From JALHMQ01 sp020248785 (lineage in GTDB: Bacteria > Pseudomonadota > Gammaproteobacteria > Burkholderiales > Burkholderiaceae_F): a stretch of DNA of 32,028 nt. The stretch is from the NCBI GenBank assembly GCA_046343415.1, contig JBKDNL010000080.1, positions 1-32,028 of the forward strand, in the 5' to 3' direction. Shown in pieces: positions 8,297 through 15,547 of this stretch. The translations under genes were made by a program, and so were the position numbers. Positions within the stretch are counted from its first letter, which is position 1. Every line of letters starts with the position of its first letter. The notes under the pieces are model-generated. The model was not told the DNA's origin and made no database searches. It saw nothing but the letters and a program-made list of their open reading frames with translations.

Positions 8297-9517
8297 TCAG
8301 TGCAGCTTCAAGATCAGGTAGTCGAGCTTGGCCCCGACACGCAGGATCACCTTGCGGATGATGTGAATCATCGCGCCATACTCCGTGTAGATCGCGCCAT
8401 GGCCCAGCGCACCGGCCGGCAGGAAGAGATCCGCGTCCTTGGGCTCGACCGTGAGCTTCACGGGAAAGCGCCCGGCCGGCATCGGGCCAAAGCTCGTCAT
8501 CGGCAACTGGGTCGAATTGGGGACCTGCCCCTGCCCCTGCGCCCAAACGATGGAATCGACCTTCGCCTTGATGATGCGGCCCGGGTGCGCGCTGAGCGCG
8601 AACTCGGCCTCGTTGCCCGGCTGGACCAATTGCAGCTCGTTCTGCTGGTACAGCGCGACGACCTGATATGTCTGCTCGACGAAGGTCATGGCCGGCGTGA
8701 TCGGGAACGCGGCGGTGAAGGACCCCGGGCGCAGCTGCACATTGATCGCATAGCCGTCGGCGGGCGCAAGCACCGTGGTCTGCTCCAGCTCCCACTTGGC
8801 GTTGGCCAGTTGCGCGCGGATCGCGGCCACCGGCGCGTACTCATCGCCGAACTGCCCCTTGCCGCGTTCGCGCAGCTGCCGCTCGGCGGCAGCCGCCTGC
8901 ACCTCGCCCGCGCGCGCCTGCGCGAGACTGGCGCGGGCCGTGTTCATCTGCGCCTCGAGTTCGGCCAGATCAGCCTCGGCCTTTTCCAGCGCAAAGCGGT
9001 CACCGGCGCCGGTGGCGACCAGTTCCTTGTTCTGGCCGACGCGCAGACGCGCCAGGTCAAGGCGTGCCTGCACTTCACGCACCCTCGCCTCACCCTGCTG
9101 GATGGCGCCGCGCGCCTCGGCGACCTTGCCTTGGGCACCGGCCAACTGCTCGGTGAGCTCCTTGGAGCCGGCCACCGCGTTGGCCAGTTGCGCCTCGAGC
9201 GCGCGCACCGCGAGTTCATAGGGCGTGGGATCGATGCGAAACAGGACCTCGCCCTTCCTGACCAGCCGGTTCGGCTCGACCGGAACCTCGATCACGCGTC
9301 CGCGCACCTGCGGCACGACATTGATGACGTACTTGATCACGCGCACGTCGGGGCTCGAAGGCGCCACCACGTTGAGCGCTAGGATCAGCACCGTCAGCCC
9401 AACGATCGGGATGATGACGACGGTGACCTGCGTTGCCGTGTTCCACGGCAACCACTTCATCTTGATGAAAATGAACCAGACCGCGGCCGAGTAGATGCCA
9501 AGCAGGAGGATTTCCAT
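8297..9517 (-). CDS. HlyD-type membrane-fusion protein (YibH/YiaV-like)
   Basis: The 406-residue periplasmic adaptor links an inner-membrane component to the outer-membrane factor. Two hydrophobic segments lie at the N-terminus (about 3-20 and 29-50), an arrangement seen in E. coli YibH and YiaV. Next come a biotinyl-lipoyl-like half domain (VINVVPQVRGRVIEVPVEPN, VLFRIDPTPYE), a long coiled-coil hairpin (about 95-230, rich in Ala/Glu/Arg), the returning half LAPADGYAINVQLRPGSF, and a beta-barrel domain. Its ATG overlaps the stop of the DUF3302 gene by one base (TAATG). Pairing with a DUF3302 protein is exactly the yibH-yibI and yiaV-yiaW arrangement. The substrate is unknown. Confidence 0.92.
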   Translation of the reverse strand: MEILLLGIYSAAVWFIFIKMKWLPWNTATQVTVVIIPIVGLTVLILALNVVAPSSPDVRVIKYVINVVPQVRGRVIEVPVEPNRLVRKGEVLFRIDPTPYELAVRALEAQLANAVAGSKELTEQLAGAQGKVAEARGAIQQGEARVREVQARLDLARLRVGQNKELVATGAGDRFALEKAEADLAELEAQMNTARASLAQARAGEVQAAAAERQLRERGKGQFGDEYAPVAAIRAQLANAKWELEQTTVLAPADGYAINVQLRPGSFTAAFPITPAMTFVEQTYQVVALYQQNELQLVQPGNEAEFALSAHPGRIIKAKVDSIVWAQGQGQVPNSTQLPMTSFGPMPAGRFPVKLTVEPKDADLFLPAGALGHGAIYTEYGAMIHIIRKVILRVGAKLDYLILKLH

Positions 9518-10149
9518 TACGCGCTCCGTGCCTCGATCGCCGCCACGCGGGGCGCGCCGGCCGCCAGCGCGGCATCGGCCTCGTCGAGCAGCGCACGCAG
9601 CCGCGGCGGCAATGGTCCGCGCGCCTGCACGTTGACGAGCTCATCGCGCAGATGCTGCAGCTCTTCGGCGCTCAGCGCGCCGGCGCGCAGCTTCTCGCCG
9701 GACTCGTGAAAGTAGTCCTCGTGCTTCTCGGTGCCGTAGGCAATCTTGTAGCCGATCGGCTTGGTGTAGGCCCACAGCCATGCAAGCGGCCACAGCAAGC
9801 CGCCGAAGACCAGCGACAGCAGGCACAACGTCTGGATCGCGGCGCGCTGTGGATGATGGCGCTTGTGGGCGATCTTCTCCGGCAGCACATGCACGAGCCA
9901 GAAGACGGTGATAGCGACGATCGGCACGATGACGAGAACGATCCAGGCCAGCGCGTTGGCGGCGGTGTCCAGCGCCTCGCCACTGAGCAGCGAGGCCTGC
10001 GCCGCCGGCGCCATTAGAAGGCCGGACGCGGCCACTGCCATCGCAAATGCACGCGCTGCGCGCGGCACAGCGAGGCTCGCCGCCAGTGCGGTTGCCACAA
10101 AGGCAGCATCCAGCGCGCCGCCACACACGGCCCTCTTGTCTTGTCTCAT
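9517..10149 (-). CDS. DUF3302 inner-membrane protein (YiaW/YibI-like)
   Basis: The 210-residue protein has a hydrophobic, signal-like N-terminus (about 35-53), then the DUF3302 core: a membrane helix (AWIVLVIVPIVAITVFWLV), HVLPEKIAHKRHHPQRAAI, and a second helix (LCLLSLVFGGLLWPLAWLWAY). A soluble Ala/Leu-rich C-terminal extension of about 80 residues is longer than in E. coli YiaW. No strong ribosome-binding site precedes the ATG at 10149, so the start may lie downstream, for example at the Met near residue 37. It is the first gene of the efflux module and lies 66 nt after the AraC-type regulator gene, on the same strand. It is presumably the inner-membrane partner of the adaptor. Confidence 0.82.
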   Translation of the reverse strand: MRQDKRAVCGGALDAAFVATALAASLAVPRAARAFAMAVAASGLLMAPAAQASLLSGEALDTAANALAWIVLVIVPIVAITVFWLVHVLPEKIAHKRHHPQRAAIQTLCLLSLVFGGLLWPLAWLWAYTKPIGYKIAYGTEKHEDYFHESGEKLRAGALSAEELQHLRDELVNVQARGPLPPRLRALLDEADAALAAGAPRVAAIEARSA

Positions 10150-10215
10150 TTTGATCTGAAGCCTTGCGGCCTTCCTCTCCGTGTGAGCATCGTGGTCACC
10201 CCCGCCGGCCGCGTC

Positions 10216-11367
10216 TTAGCAATTCTCGACACGCGTCCTCTGTGCGCTTGCAGTTCTTTGCGCGCGCTCAGTCATGCGCCGTTTCGGCTTGTCGATCGAG
10301 GCAAGCGCTTGCTGGGACGCAGCCTCTGACGACAGCGCCGCACGCCGCCACTGACCCGGCGTGGTACCCGACCAGCACTTGAAGCGCCGCATGAAAGGCG
10401 TCACGCCGGCGTAGCCGAGACTGGCCGCGATGTCGTCAAGTTGCATGCTGGTGTTGGCAAGCAGCGCCTGCGCGACCTCGCAGCGCATTTCATCAAGCAC
10501 GCGCTGGAACGTCGTGCCAGCCGCCTGCAGGCGACGATTCAGGGTGCGCCGGTGCAAAGACAGCAACTGCGCGAGGTCGTCACCGGAATGACGATCCTCG
10601 AGCATCAAGCGGCGCAGTCCGCGATAAACGCTTTGAAGGAAGTCTTCCGGCCCGCCCGCGTGAAGCCGCTCTTCCATGGCGGCGAACAGTCGCGGGTCGG
10701 CGCCGGCAACGGGCCGTTCAAGATCCTGCGCACGAATCCGCAGCGCGGAGTATTCAGCGTTGAAGCGCGGCGTGACCTTGAAGATCTCGCGGTAGGGCGC
10801 GAGATCCTTTGGTTCCGCCCGCGACAGCAACACCTCGTAGGGCTTCCAGTTCGGACCGCACATCTCGAGCATGAAATTCATTGCGACCGTCACCGTGGCG
10901 TCGTACAACGGCGCGGCATGGTCGATACTCGGGTGATACACGGCATAGCCAAAGTCGACGAACTCGCCGCGCCCCAGCAGGAAGGCGAGCCCGCCCTCGC
11001 TGTTCAGGTGCTGGTAAACGGTCAGGGCCCCGAGCGCGCGCCTTACGGTGGGGGCGTTGCGCACCAGGTCTCCGAGCGGACCGAAGTTGCGCAGATTGCA
11101 CAAGCCACCAGCCAGCAGCCCAAAGTGCGGACAGCGCGTCTGCTGCGCCGCGTGCCACAGCGCGCGCACGAACCGCGCGTAGGGAACGCGCTGCTCGGGG
11201 CTCCAGAAGTTCGCTACATCGAGTCGCGCTGCCTGCAGTACGCGGGCCGCATCGCCGCCGAGTTGCTCGATCAACTGCGGCAGCCCCACGAGCGGACCGA
11301 CGCGCTGCGTCCAGGGCTGCGTCTGCAGCGAAGCCCCCTGCGACGCAACCCCCCGTCGTGCGTCCAA
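10216..11367 (-). CDS. AraC-family transcriptional regulator
   Basis: The 383-residue protein has an N-terminal ligand-sensing region of the arabinose-binding-like type (PF12625 style: LPQLIEQLGGD, PHFGLLAG, FGPLGDLVRNAPTVRRAL, then MCGPNWKP). A C-terminal double helix-turn-helix covers about residues 265-345 (LAQLLSLHRRTLNRRLQAAG, then IAASLGYAGVTPFMRRFKCW and TTPGQWRR). A basic tail of about 35 residues follows. The start is a TTG at 11367 with AAGGGG about 6 nt upstream; no in-frame ATG lies near. It sits directly before the DUF3302-adaptor-NodT genes and divergent from the outer-membrane barrel gene at 11615, so it may control both. The inducer is unknown. Confidence 0.9.
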   Translation of the reverse strand: MDARRGVASQGASLQTQPWTQRVGPLVGLPQLIEQLGGDAARVLQAARLDVANFWSPEQRVPYARFVRALWHAAQQTRCPHFGLLAGGLCNLRNFGPLGDLVRNAPTVRRALGALTVYQHLNSEGGLAFLLGRGEFVDFGYAVYHPSIDHAAPLYDATVTVAMNFMLEMCGPNWKPYEVLLSRAEPKDLAPYREIFKVTPRFNAEYSALRIRAQDLERPVAGADPRLFAAMEERLHAGGPEDFLQSVYRGLRRLMLEDRHSGDDLAQLLSLHRRTLNRRLQAAGTTFQRVLDEMRCEVAQALLANTSMQLDDIAASLGYAGVTPFMRRFKCWSGTTPGQWRRAALSSEAASQQALASIDKPKRRMTERAQRTASAQRTRVENC

Positions 11368-11614
11368 ACGTTCCCCTTTGGTTGTTGCTCACGATCCCTA
11401 ACGGGGCTCTCGTCAGACACTCGTGCAGCGTCAAGGGTAACAGTGAGCAGGCGCCCGCAGCATTGAGGCAACGCAAAACGCCTGTCCAGGACCGCAAGGA
11501 CGCCACATCCCCCAGTGGGTGAACGTGGCAGCTCCTGAGACCTTGCGCTAGCGTCGATCCCGCTCGCCCGGCAACCAATGCGACTTCACAAGGGAGTCTC
11601 TTTCAAGGCAAATC

Positions 11615-12433
11615 TTGATTGCTCTGCTGCTCGGCCTGACCGCGGCGGGCGGCGCCACCGCACAGAAAGCGCCGCTGCTCGACGACAGATTCACCCTCAG
11701 CGCTGGGGGCTACCTGCTGCAAACCGATCTGAGGGCGCGGCTGGATGGACGGTCCCTGCGCAATCCGAACGTGGACTTCGACGAGGATCTGGGCGTCGGC
11801 AAGGACGCCTCGGGTTACCGCATCGACGGCCTCTGGCGCATCACCCCCAGGCACCATCTGCAGTTCATGTACTTCGACAACAGCAACGACAGCCGCCGCA
11901 CGATCAGCGAGGACATCCGCTGGGGCGATACCACTTACCAAGCGGGCGCCACAATCGACGCGGAGGCCAAGTTCAAGATCTTTCAGCTCGCCTTTGAATA
12001 TGCGTTCTTACGTTCGCGGTCATGCGAGATCGCCGGCACGATCGGTGAGCACTACATCGATCTGTCGTTGAAACTGGCGGGCACCGCTTCCATCGTCGAC
12101 AGCAACGGCAACGTGGTCTCGCGCCAGTTCGAATCGCGTCAGAGCTCAGTGCCGGCGCCGCTGCCCGTGTTTGGCCTGCGCGGCCGGTGGGAGATGGCAC
12201 CGGACTTCTATCTCGATGGCCTGGCGCAGTACTTCCGTGTCTCGGTCGACATCCTCGACGGTGCGCTCTATGACCTGCGGGCCGGAGGCACCTACATGTT
12301 CACGCAGAACTTCGGTGTCGGACTTGGCTACAACCACTTCAAGACCACGGTGGACGTCAGCCGGTCGGCGTTCAACGGACGCGTCGAACTCGGCTACTCG
12401 GGACTGATGCTGTATCTGACCGGCAGCCTCTAG
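11615..12433 (+). CDS. Outer-membrane beta-barrel protein, function unknown
   Basis: The 272-residue product has alternating amphipathic strands typical of a small outer-membrane barrel (SAGGYLLQTDLRARL, GYRIDGLWRITPRHHLQFMYF, FGLRGRWEMAPDFYLDGLAQ, FGVGLGYNHFKTTVDVSR) and ends in a strand near Leu. A signal peptide (to TAQ, about residue 17) is present but has no positive n-region when started at the TTG at 11615, which has AAGG 6 nt upstream. An ATG at 11578 in the neighbouring frame would supply a Lys/Arg-rich n-region if one base were removed. It is divergent from the AraC-type regulator gene across a 247-nt region in which no clear promoter was found. It is probably a porin-like or structural barrel. 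Confidence 0.8.
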   Translation: MIALLLGLTAAGGATAQKAPLLDDRFTLSAGGYLLQTDLRARLDGRSLRNPNVDFDEDLGVGKDASGYRIDGLWRITPRHHLQFMYFDNSNDSRRTISEDIRWGDTTYQAGATIDAEAKFKIFQLAFEYAFLRSRSCEIAGTIGEHYIDLSLKLAGTASIVDSNGNVVSRQFESRQSSVPAPLPVFGLRGRWEMAPDFYLDGLAQYFRVSVDILDGALYDLRAGGTYMFTQNFGVGLGYNHFKTTVDVSRSAFNGRVELGYSGLMLYLTGSL

Positions 12434-12514
12434 GCGCCGGGGTCGTGGTGCCCCGCGCGGCCCGCCAACGCACGCTGTGCAGGGGCGCGCGCTGACGCGC
12501 GGCCGGCCGGTTCG
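12434..12514. terminator. GC-rich hairpins between convergent genes
   Basis: The gap between the convergent barrel gene and fabI holds a CGGGG/CCCCG stem with an 8-nt loop soon after the barrel gene stop, and a CGCGCG-CTGA-CGCGCG stem at 12486-12501. Neither is followed by a T-run, so termination is only inferred from position. Confidence 0.3.
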
Positions 12515-13297
12515 CTACGCGACGATGTTCACGCCGCCATCGACGTACAACGTCGAACCGGACAAGCGCCGTGCATACGGCGTGGCCAGGAATGCGCAGG
12601 TGTAGCCGACGTCCATGACGTCGACCAGTTCGCCCAGCGGCGCGCGCTGCGCGGCGTCGTTGAGAAGGCGGTCGAAGTCCTTGAGCCCGGAGGCAGCGCG
12701 CGTCTTCAGCGGCCCGGGCGAAATGGCGTGCACCCGGATGTCCTGCGGTCCTAGTTCGAAGGCGAGGTAGCGGCAACACGCCTCGAGCGCCGCCTTCACC
12801 GGCCCCATGACGTTGTAGTTGGCGACCACCTTGTTGGCCCCGTAGTAGCTCATGGCGAACATGGTGCCGCCCTCCTTCATCAGGGGCGCGGCCAGCCTTG
12901 CCATGCGCACGAACGAGTGGCAGGACACATCCATCGCCTTCGCGAAGCCCTCCGCCGAGCAGTTGAGCAGACCGCCCTGCAGGTCCTCCTTCGGCGCAAA
13001 GGCGATCGAGTGCACAAGCACGTCCAGCGTGCCCCAAGTGCCGGCGATCGCCTCGAACACCGCCTCGAGCTGCCCCGGCACGCTGACGTCGAGCGGCAGG
13101 AACAAGCGGGCGCCCAGGTCCGTGGCGATCGGCTCGACATGGGGACGCGCCTTGTCGTTCAGATAGGTAAGCGCGAGGTCGGCTCCGGCCTCGTGGAACG
13201 CCTTGGCGCAGCCATAGGCGATCGAGGAGTCGTTGGCCACGCCAACAATGAGAGCCTTGCGGCCCAGCAGGATGGGGCGGGGAAGGTCGACGGTCAT
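12515..13297 (-). CDS. fabI: Enoyl-[acyl-carrier-protein] reductase FabI
   Basis: The 260-residue protein carries out the last step of each fatty-acid elongation round, reducing enoyl-ACP with NADH. It is a divergent short-chain dehydrogenase: the nucleotide-binding loop reads GVANDSSIAYG (19-29), DVLVHSIAFAP carries the conserved SIA turn, and the active site has Tyr161 and Lys168 in the YxxMxxxK spacing (YNVMGPVK) that separates FabI from ordinary reductases. The end (SGSTLYVDGG) is also typical. AGAGGA lies about 7 nt before the ATG. It is downstream of ackA by 109 nt on the same strand, probably as the end of the DUF3141-pta-ackA run. It uses acyl-ACP, whereas the neighbouring enzymes use acyl-CoA and acyl phosphate. 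Confidence 0.97.
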   Translation of the reverse strand: MTVDLPRPILLGRKALIVGVANDSSIAYGCAKAFHEAGADLALTYLNDKARPHVEPIATDLGARLFLPLDVSVPGQLEAVFEAIAGTWGTLDVLVHSIAFAPKEDLQGGLLNCSAEGFAKAMDVSCHSFVRMARLAAPLMKEGGTMFAMSYYGANKVVANYNVMGPVKAALEACCRYLAFELGPQDIRVHAISPGPLKTRAASGLKDFDRLLNDAAQRAPLGELVDVMDVGYTCAFLATPYARRLSGSTLYVDGGVNIVA

Positions 13298-13406
13298 GTC
13301 TGGTCCTCTTGGTTCGGTGCGGCGCGTGCACAGGCGGCCGCGTGGCTCACTGGACTGCCCTGGCGCTGCGCGCTCTGGGATTCGCCCTTGGGGCGGCCCG
13401 GCGGAC

Positions 13407-14603
13407 TCATGCAGTCGCAGCCGCGCCCGCCAGAAGGCTGCGGGTGTGACGGGCGATCATGAGCTCCTCGTTGGTGGGGATGACGAACGCGCCAACGCGA
13501 CTGCCCGGCGCACTGATGCGCTGCGCCTTGCCACGATTGGCCTGCGCGTCGATCGACAGGCCGAGCCACCCGGCGTCGTGACAGATGCGCTCGCGCAGCT
13601 CGGCGCTGTTCTCGCCGATGCCGGCCGTGAAGACGATGGCATCCAGGCCGCCGAGCGCTGCGGCGAGCGACCCAAGCTCGCGGCCGACCCGGTAGACATA
13701 GAGGTCGATCGCGCGCCGGGCACCCGGCTCCGCGCTGGCAAGCAGCACGCGCATGTCGCTCGACACGCCCGACACGCCGAGCAGGCCGGACTGCTGGTAA
13801 ATGAGCTTTTCGATGGCACGCGCGTCCATGTTCAGCTCGTCCATCATGTAGACGATGACGCCCGGGTCGAGGTTGCCGCAACGCGTTCCCATGGGCAGGC
13901 CGTCGACGGCGGTGAAGCCCATCGTGCTCGCGACACTGCGGCCACCGAGCAGCGCGCACATGCTTGCGCCGTTGCCCAGGTGAAGGACAACGGTGCGTCC
14001 GGCGGCGGCAGGCGGGTCGATCTGAGGCAGCACCGAGGCGATGTACTCATACGACAGCCCGTGGAATCCATACCGAACCACGCCGCGCTCCGTGATCGAG
14101 GCCGGCAGCGCAAACGCCTGCGCGACCGCCGGCATGCTGCGATGAAACGCGGTGTCGAAGCACGCCGCCTGAGGCAGCTCGGGCATGCGCTCAAGCAGCA
14201 GCTTGATCGGAGCGAGGTTGTGCGGTTGATGCAAGGGCGCCAGCGGGATGTACTTCTCAAGTGCCTGAACCACGGCCGGACTCACGTGGGCCGGCCGCGA
14301 GAACTCGAGTCCGCCGTGCACGACGCGGTGGCCCACGCCCACCAGCCGATAGCCCTCCGAACGACTGCGCAGGAAGCCAACCAGATGCTCGAGCGCACCG
14401 CCATGGCCGAGCGGCACGCCGTCGCCCCAGGCCTTCTCATCAAGCACGACACCGGCGGCATCCTTGACCACGAAGCGCGGCGAGGTCTGCAGTCCCTCGG
14501 CCTGCCCCCGGACAATGAGCTGCAGGTCCTGCGAGGCGGCGGAGAACAGCGAGAACTTGAGGCTCGAGGACCCCGCGTTGAGCACCAGGATGACCGGGGT
14601 CAT
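13407..14603 (-). CDS. ackA: Acetate kinase
   Basis: The 398-residue protein makes ATP and acetate from acetyl phosphate and ADP, reversibly, in the cytoplasm. N-terminal VLNAGSSSLKFSLF (7-20) holds the conserved Asn and Ser residues, GHRVVHGG (91-98) the substrate Arg, ACFDTAFH the catalytic Asp region, HLGNGASM the phosphate loop, and FTAGIGENS the C-terminal nucleotide loop. Length matches the family. Its ATG overlaps the pta stop in an ATGA, so the two enzymes are translationally coupled and form the acetyl-CoA to acetate pathway. In this cluster it may also work on propionyl or butyryl phosphate. Confidence 0.97.
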   Translation of the reverse strand: MTPVILVLNAGSSSLKFSLFSAASQDLQLIVRGQAEGLQTSPRFVVKDAAGVVLDEKAWGDGVPLGHGGALEHLVGFLRSRSEGYRLVGVGHRVVHGGLEFSRPAHVSPAVVQALEKYIPLAPLHQPHNLAPIKLLLERMPELPQAACFDTAFHRSMPAVAQAFALPASITERGVVRYGFHGLSYEYIASVLPQIDPPAAAGRTVVLHLGNGASMCALLGGRSVASTMGFTAVDGLPMGTRCGNLDPGVIVYMMDELNMDARAIEKLIYQQSGLLGVSGVSSDMRVLLASAEPGARRAIDLYVYRVGRELGSLAAALGGLDAIVFTAGIGENSAELRERICHDAGWLGLSIDAQANRGKAQRISAPGSRVGAFVIPTNEELMIARHTRSLLAGAAATA

Positions 14604-15547
14604 GCGGCCACCGCCTTGCTTGCGGCCTCCTTGCGGGCCTGGGCCACCAAGACGGCCACGCCACAGGACGCCAGGCGCGTCATCACCGAATCTGCGCGGC
14701 TGGTCAGGATGATTGGCACGCGCGCCCCCAGCACGATGCCCGCCGCATCGGCGCCCGCCAGGAACGACAGGCTCTTGGCGAGCATGTTGCCGGCTTCAAG
14801 ATCCGGCACCACCAGCACATTGGCGCGGCCCGCCACCGGCGAGTCGATCTTCTTGATCTTCACCGCCTCGAGGCTGATCGCGTTATCCAGGGCCAGCGGG
14901 CCGTCCAGCACCGCGCCGGTGATCTGTCCACGGTCGGCCATCTTGCACAGCGCCGCAGCCTCCACGGTGGACGGCACGTCGGGGTTGACCGTCTCCATGG
15001 CCGACAAAATGGCGACCCGTACCTCGGGCAGGCGCAGCGCGTGACCAAGATCGATCGCGTTCTGGACGATGTCCACCTTGTCTGCCAAGGTAGGCGCGAT
15101 GTTGATCGCCGCGTCGGTGATGATGAGTGTGTCCGCGTAGGACGGCACGTCCATCACGAAGCAGTGACTGATGCGACGCGCGGTGCGCAGCCCCGTGTCG
15201 CGTCGAACGACCGCGCCCATCAGCTCATCGGTGTGCAGGCTGCCCTTCATCAGCGCCTCGGCCTTGCCCTCGCGCACGATCTCGACCGCCTTGGCGGCTG
15301 ACTCCTGGCTGTAGCCGGCGTCGACGATCGGCAGACCGCCGAGATCGATTCCATGTTCGGCCGCGACCGCCTCGATCCTGGCCCTCGGCCCGACCAGGAT
15401 CGGCGCGATGAGGCCCAGCCTGGTGGCATCGACCGCTCCTTCCAGCGAACTCTGGTCGCACGGATGAGCCACCGCCGTCGGCATGGGCGGCAACGCCTTG
15501 CAAAGCGCGATCAGGCGGTCGTACTTGTCATGCGCCCGTTCGTTCAT
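14600..15547 (-). CDS. pta: Phosphate acetyltransferase (short, phosphotransacylase domain only)
   Basis: The 315-residue protein exchanges CoA and phosphate on an acyl group (acetyl-CoA + Pi to acetyl phosphate + CoA). It consists of the PTA/PTB catalytic domain alone, without the long N-terminal regulatory domain of E. coli Pta, and resembles the short form often paired with ackA and DUF3141 in betaproteobacteria. Visible motifs are ALMKGSLHTDELMGAV, SHCFVMDVPSYADTLIITD, ETVNPDVPSTVEAAAL and LVVPDLEAGNMLAKSL. AGGAGA lies about 5 nt before the ATG, within the end of the DUF3141 gene, and the ATG overlaps that gene's stop. A preference for phosphobutyryl or acetoacetyl substrates cannot be excluded. 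Confidence 0.93.
   Translation of the reverse strand: MNERAHDKYDRLIALCKALPPMPTAVAHPCDQSSLEGAVDATRLGLIAPILVGPRARIEAVAAEHGIDLGGLPIVDAGYSQESAAKAVEIVREGKAEALMKGSLHTDELMGAVVRRDTGLRTARRISHCFVMDVPSYADTLIITDAAINIAPTLADKVDIVQNAIDLGHALRLPEVRVAILSAMETVNPDVPSTVEAAALCKMADRGQITGAVLDGPLALDNAISLEAVKIKKIDSPVAGRANVLVVPDLEAGNMLAKSLSFLAGADAAGIVLGARVPIILTSRADSVMTRLASCGVAVLVAQARKEAASKAVAA

Noticed and set aside
13233..15044. 603-codon plus-strand frame opposite fabI, ackA and pta
   Set aside because: It spans three well-supported minus-strand genes and its product has no recognisable domain.
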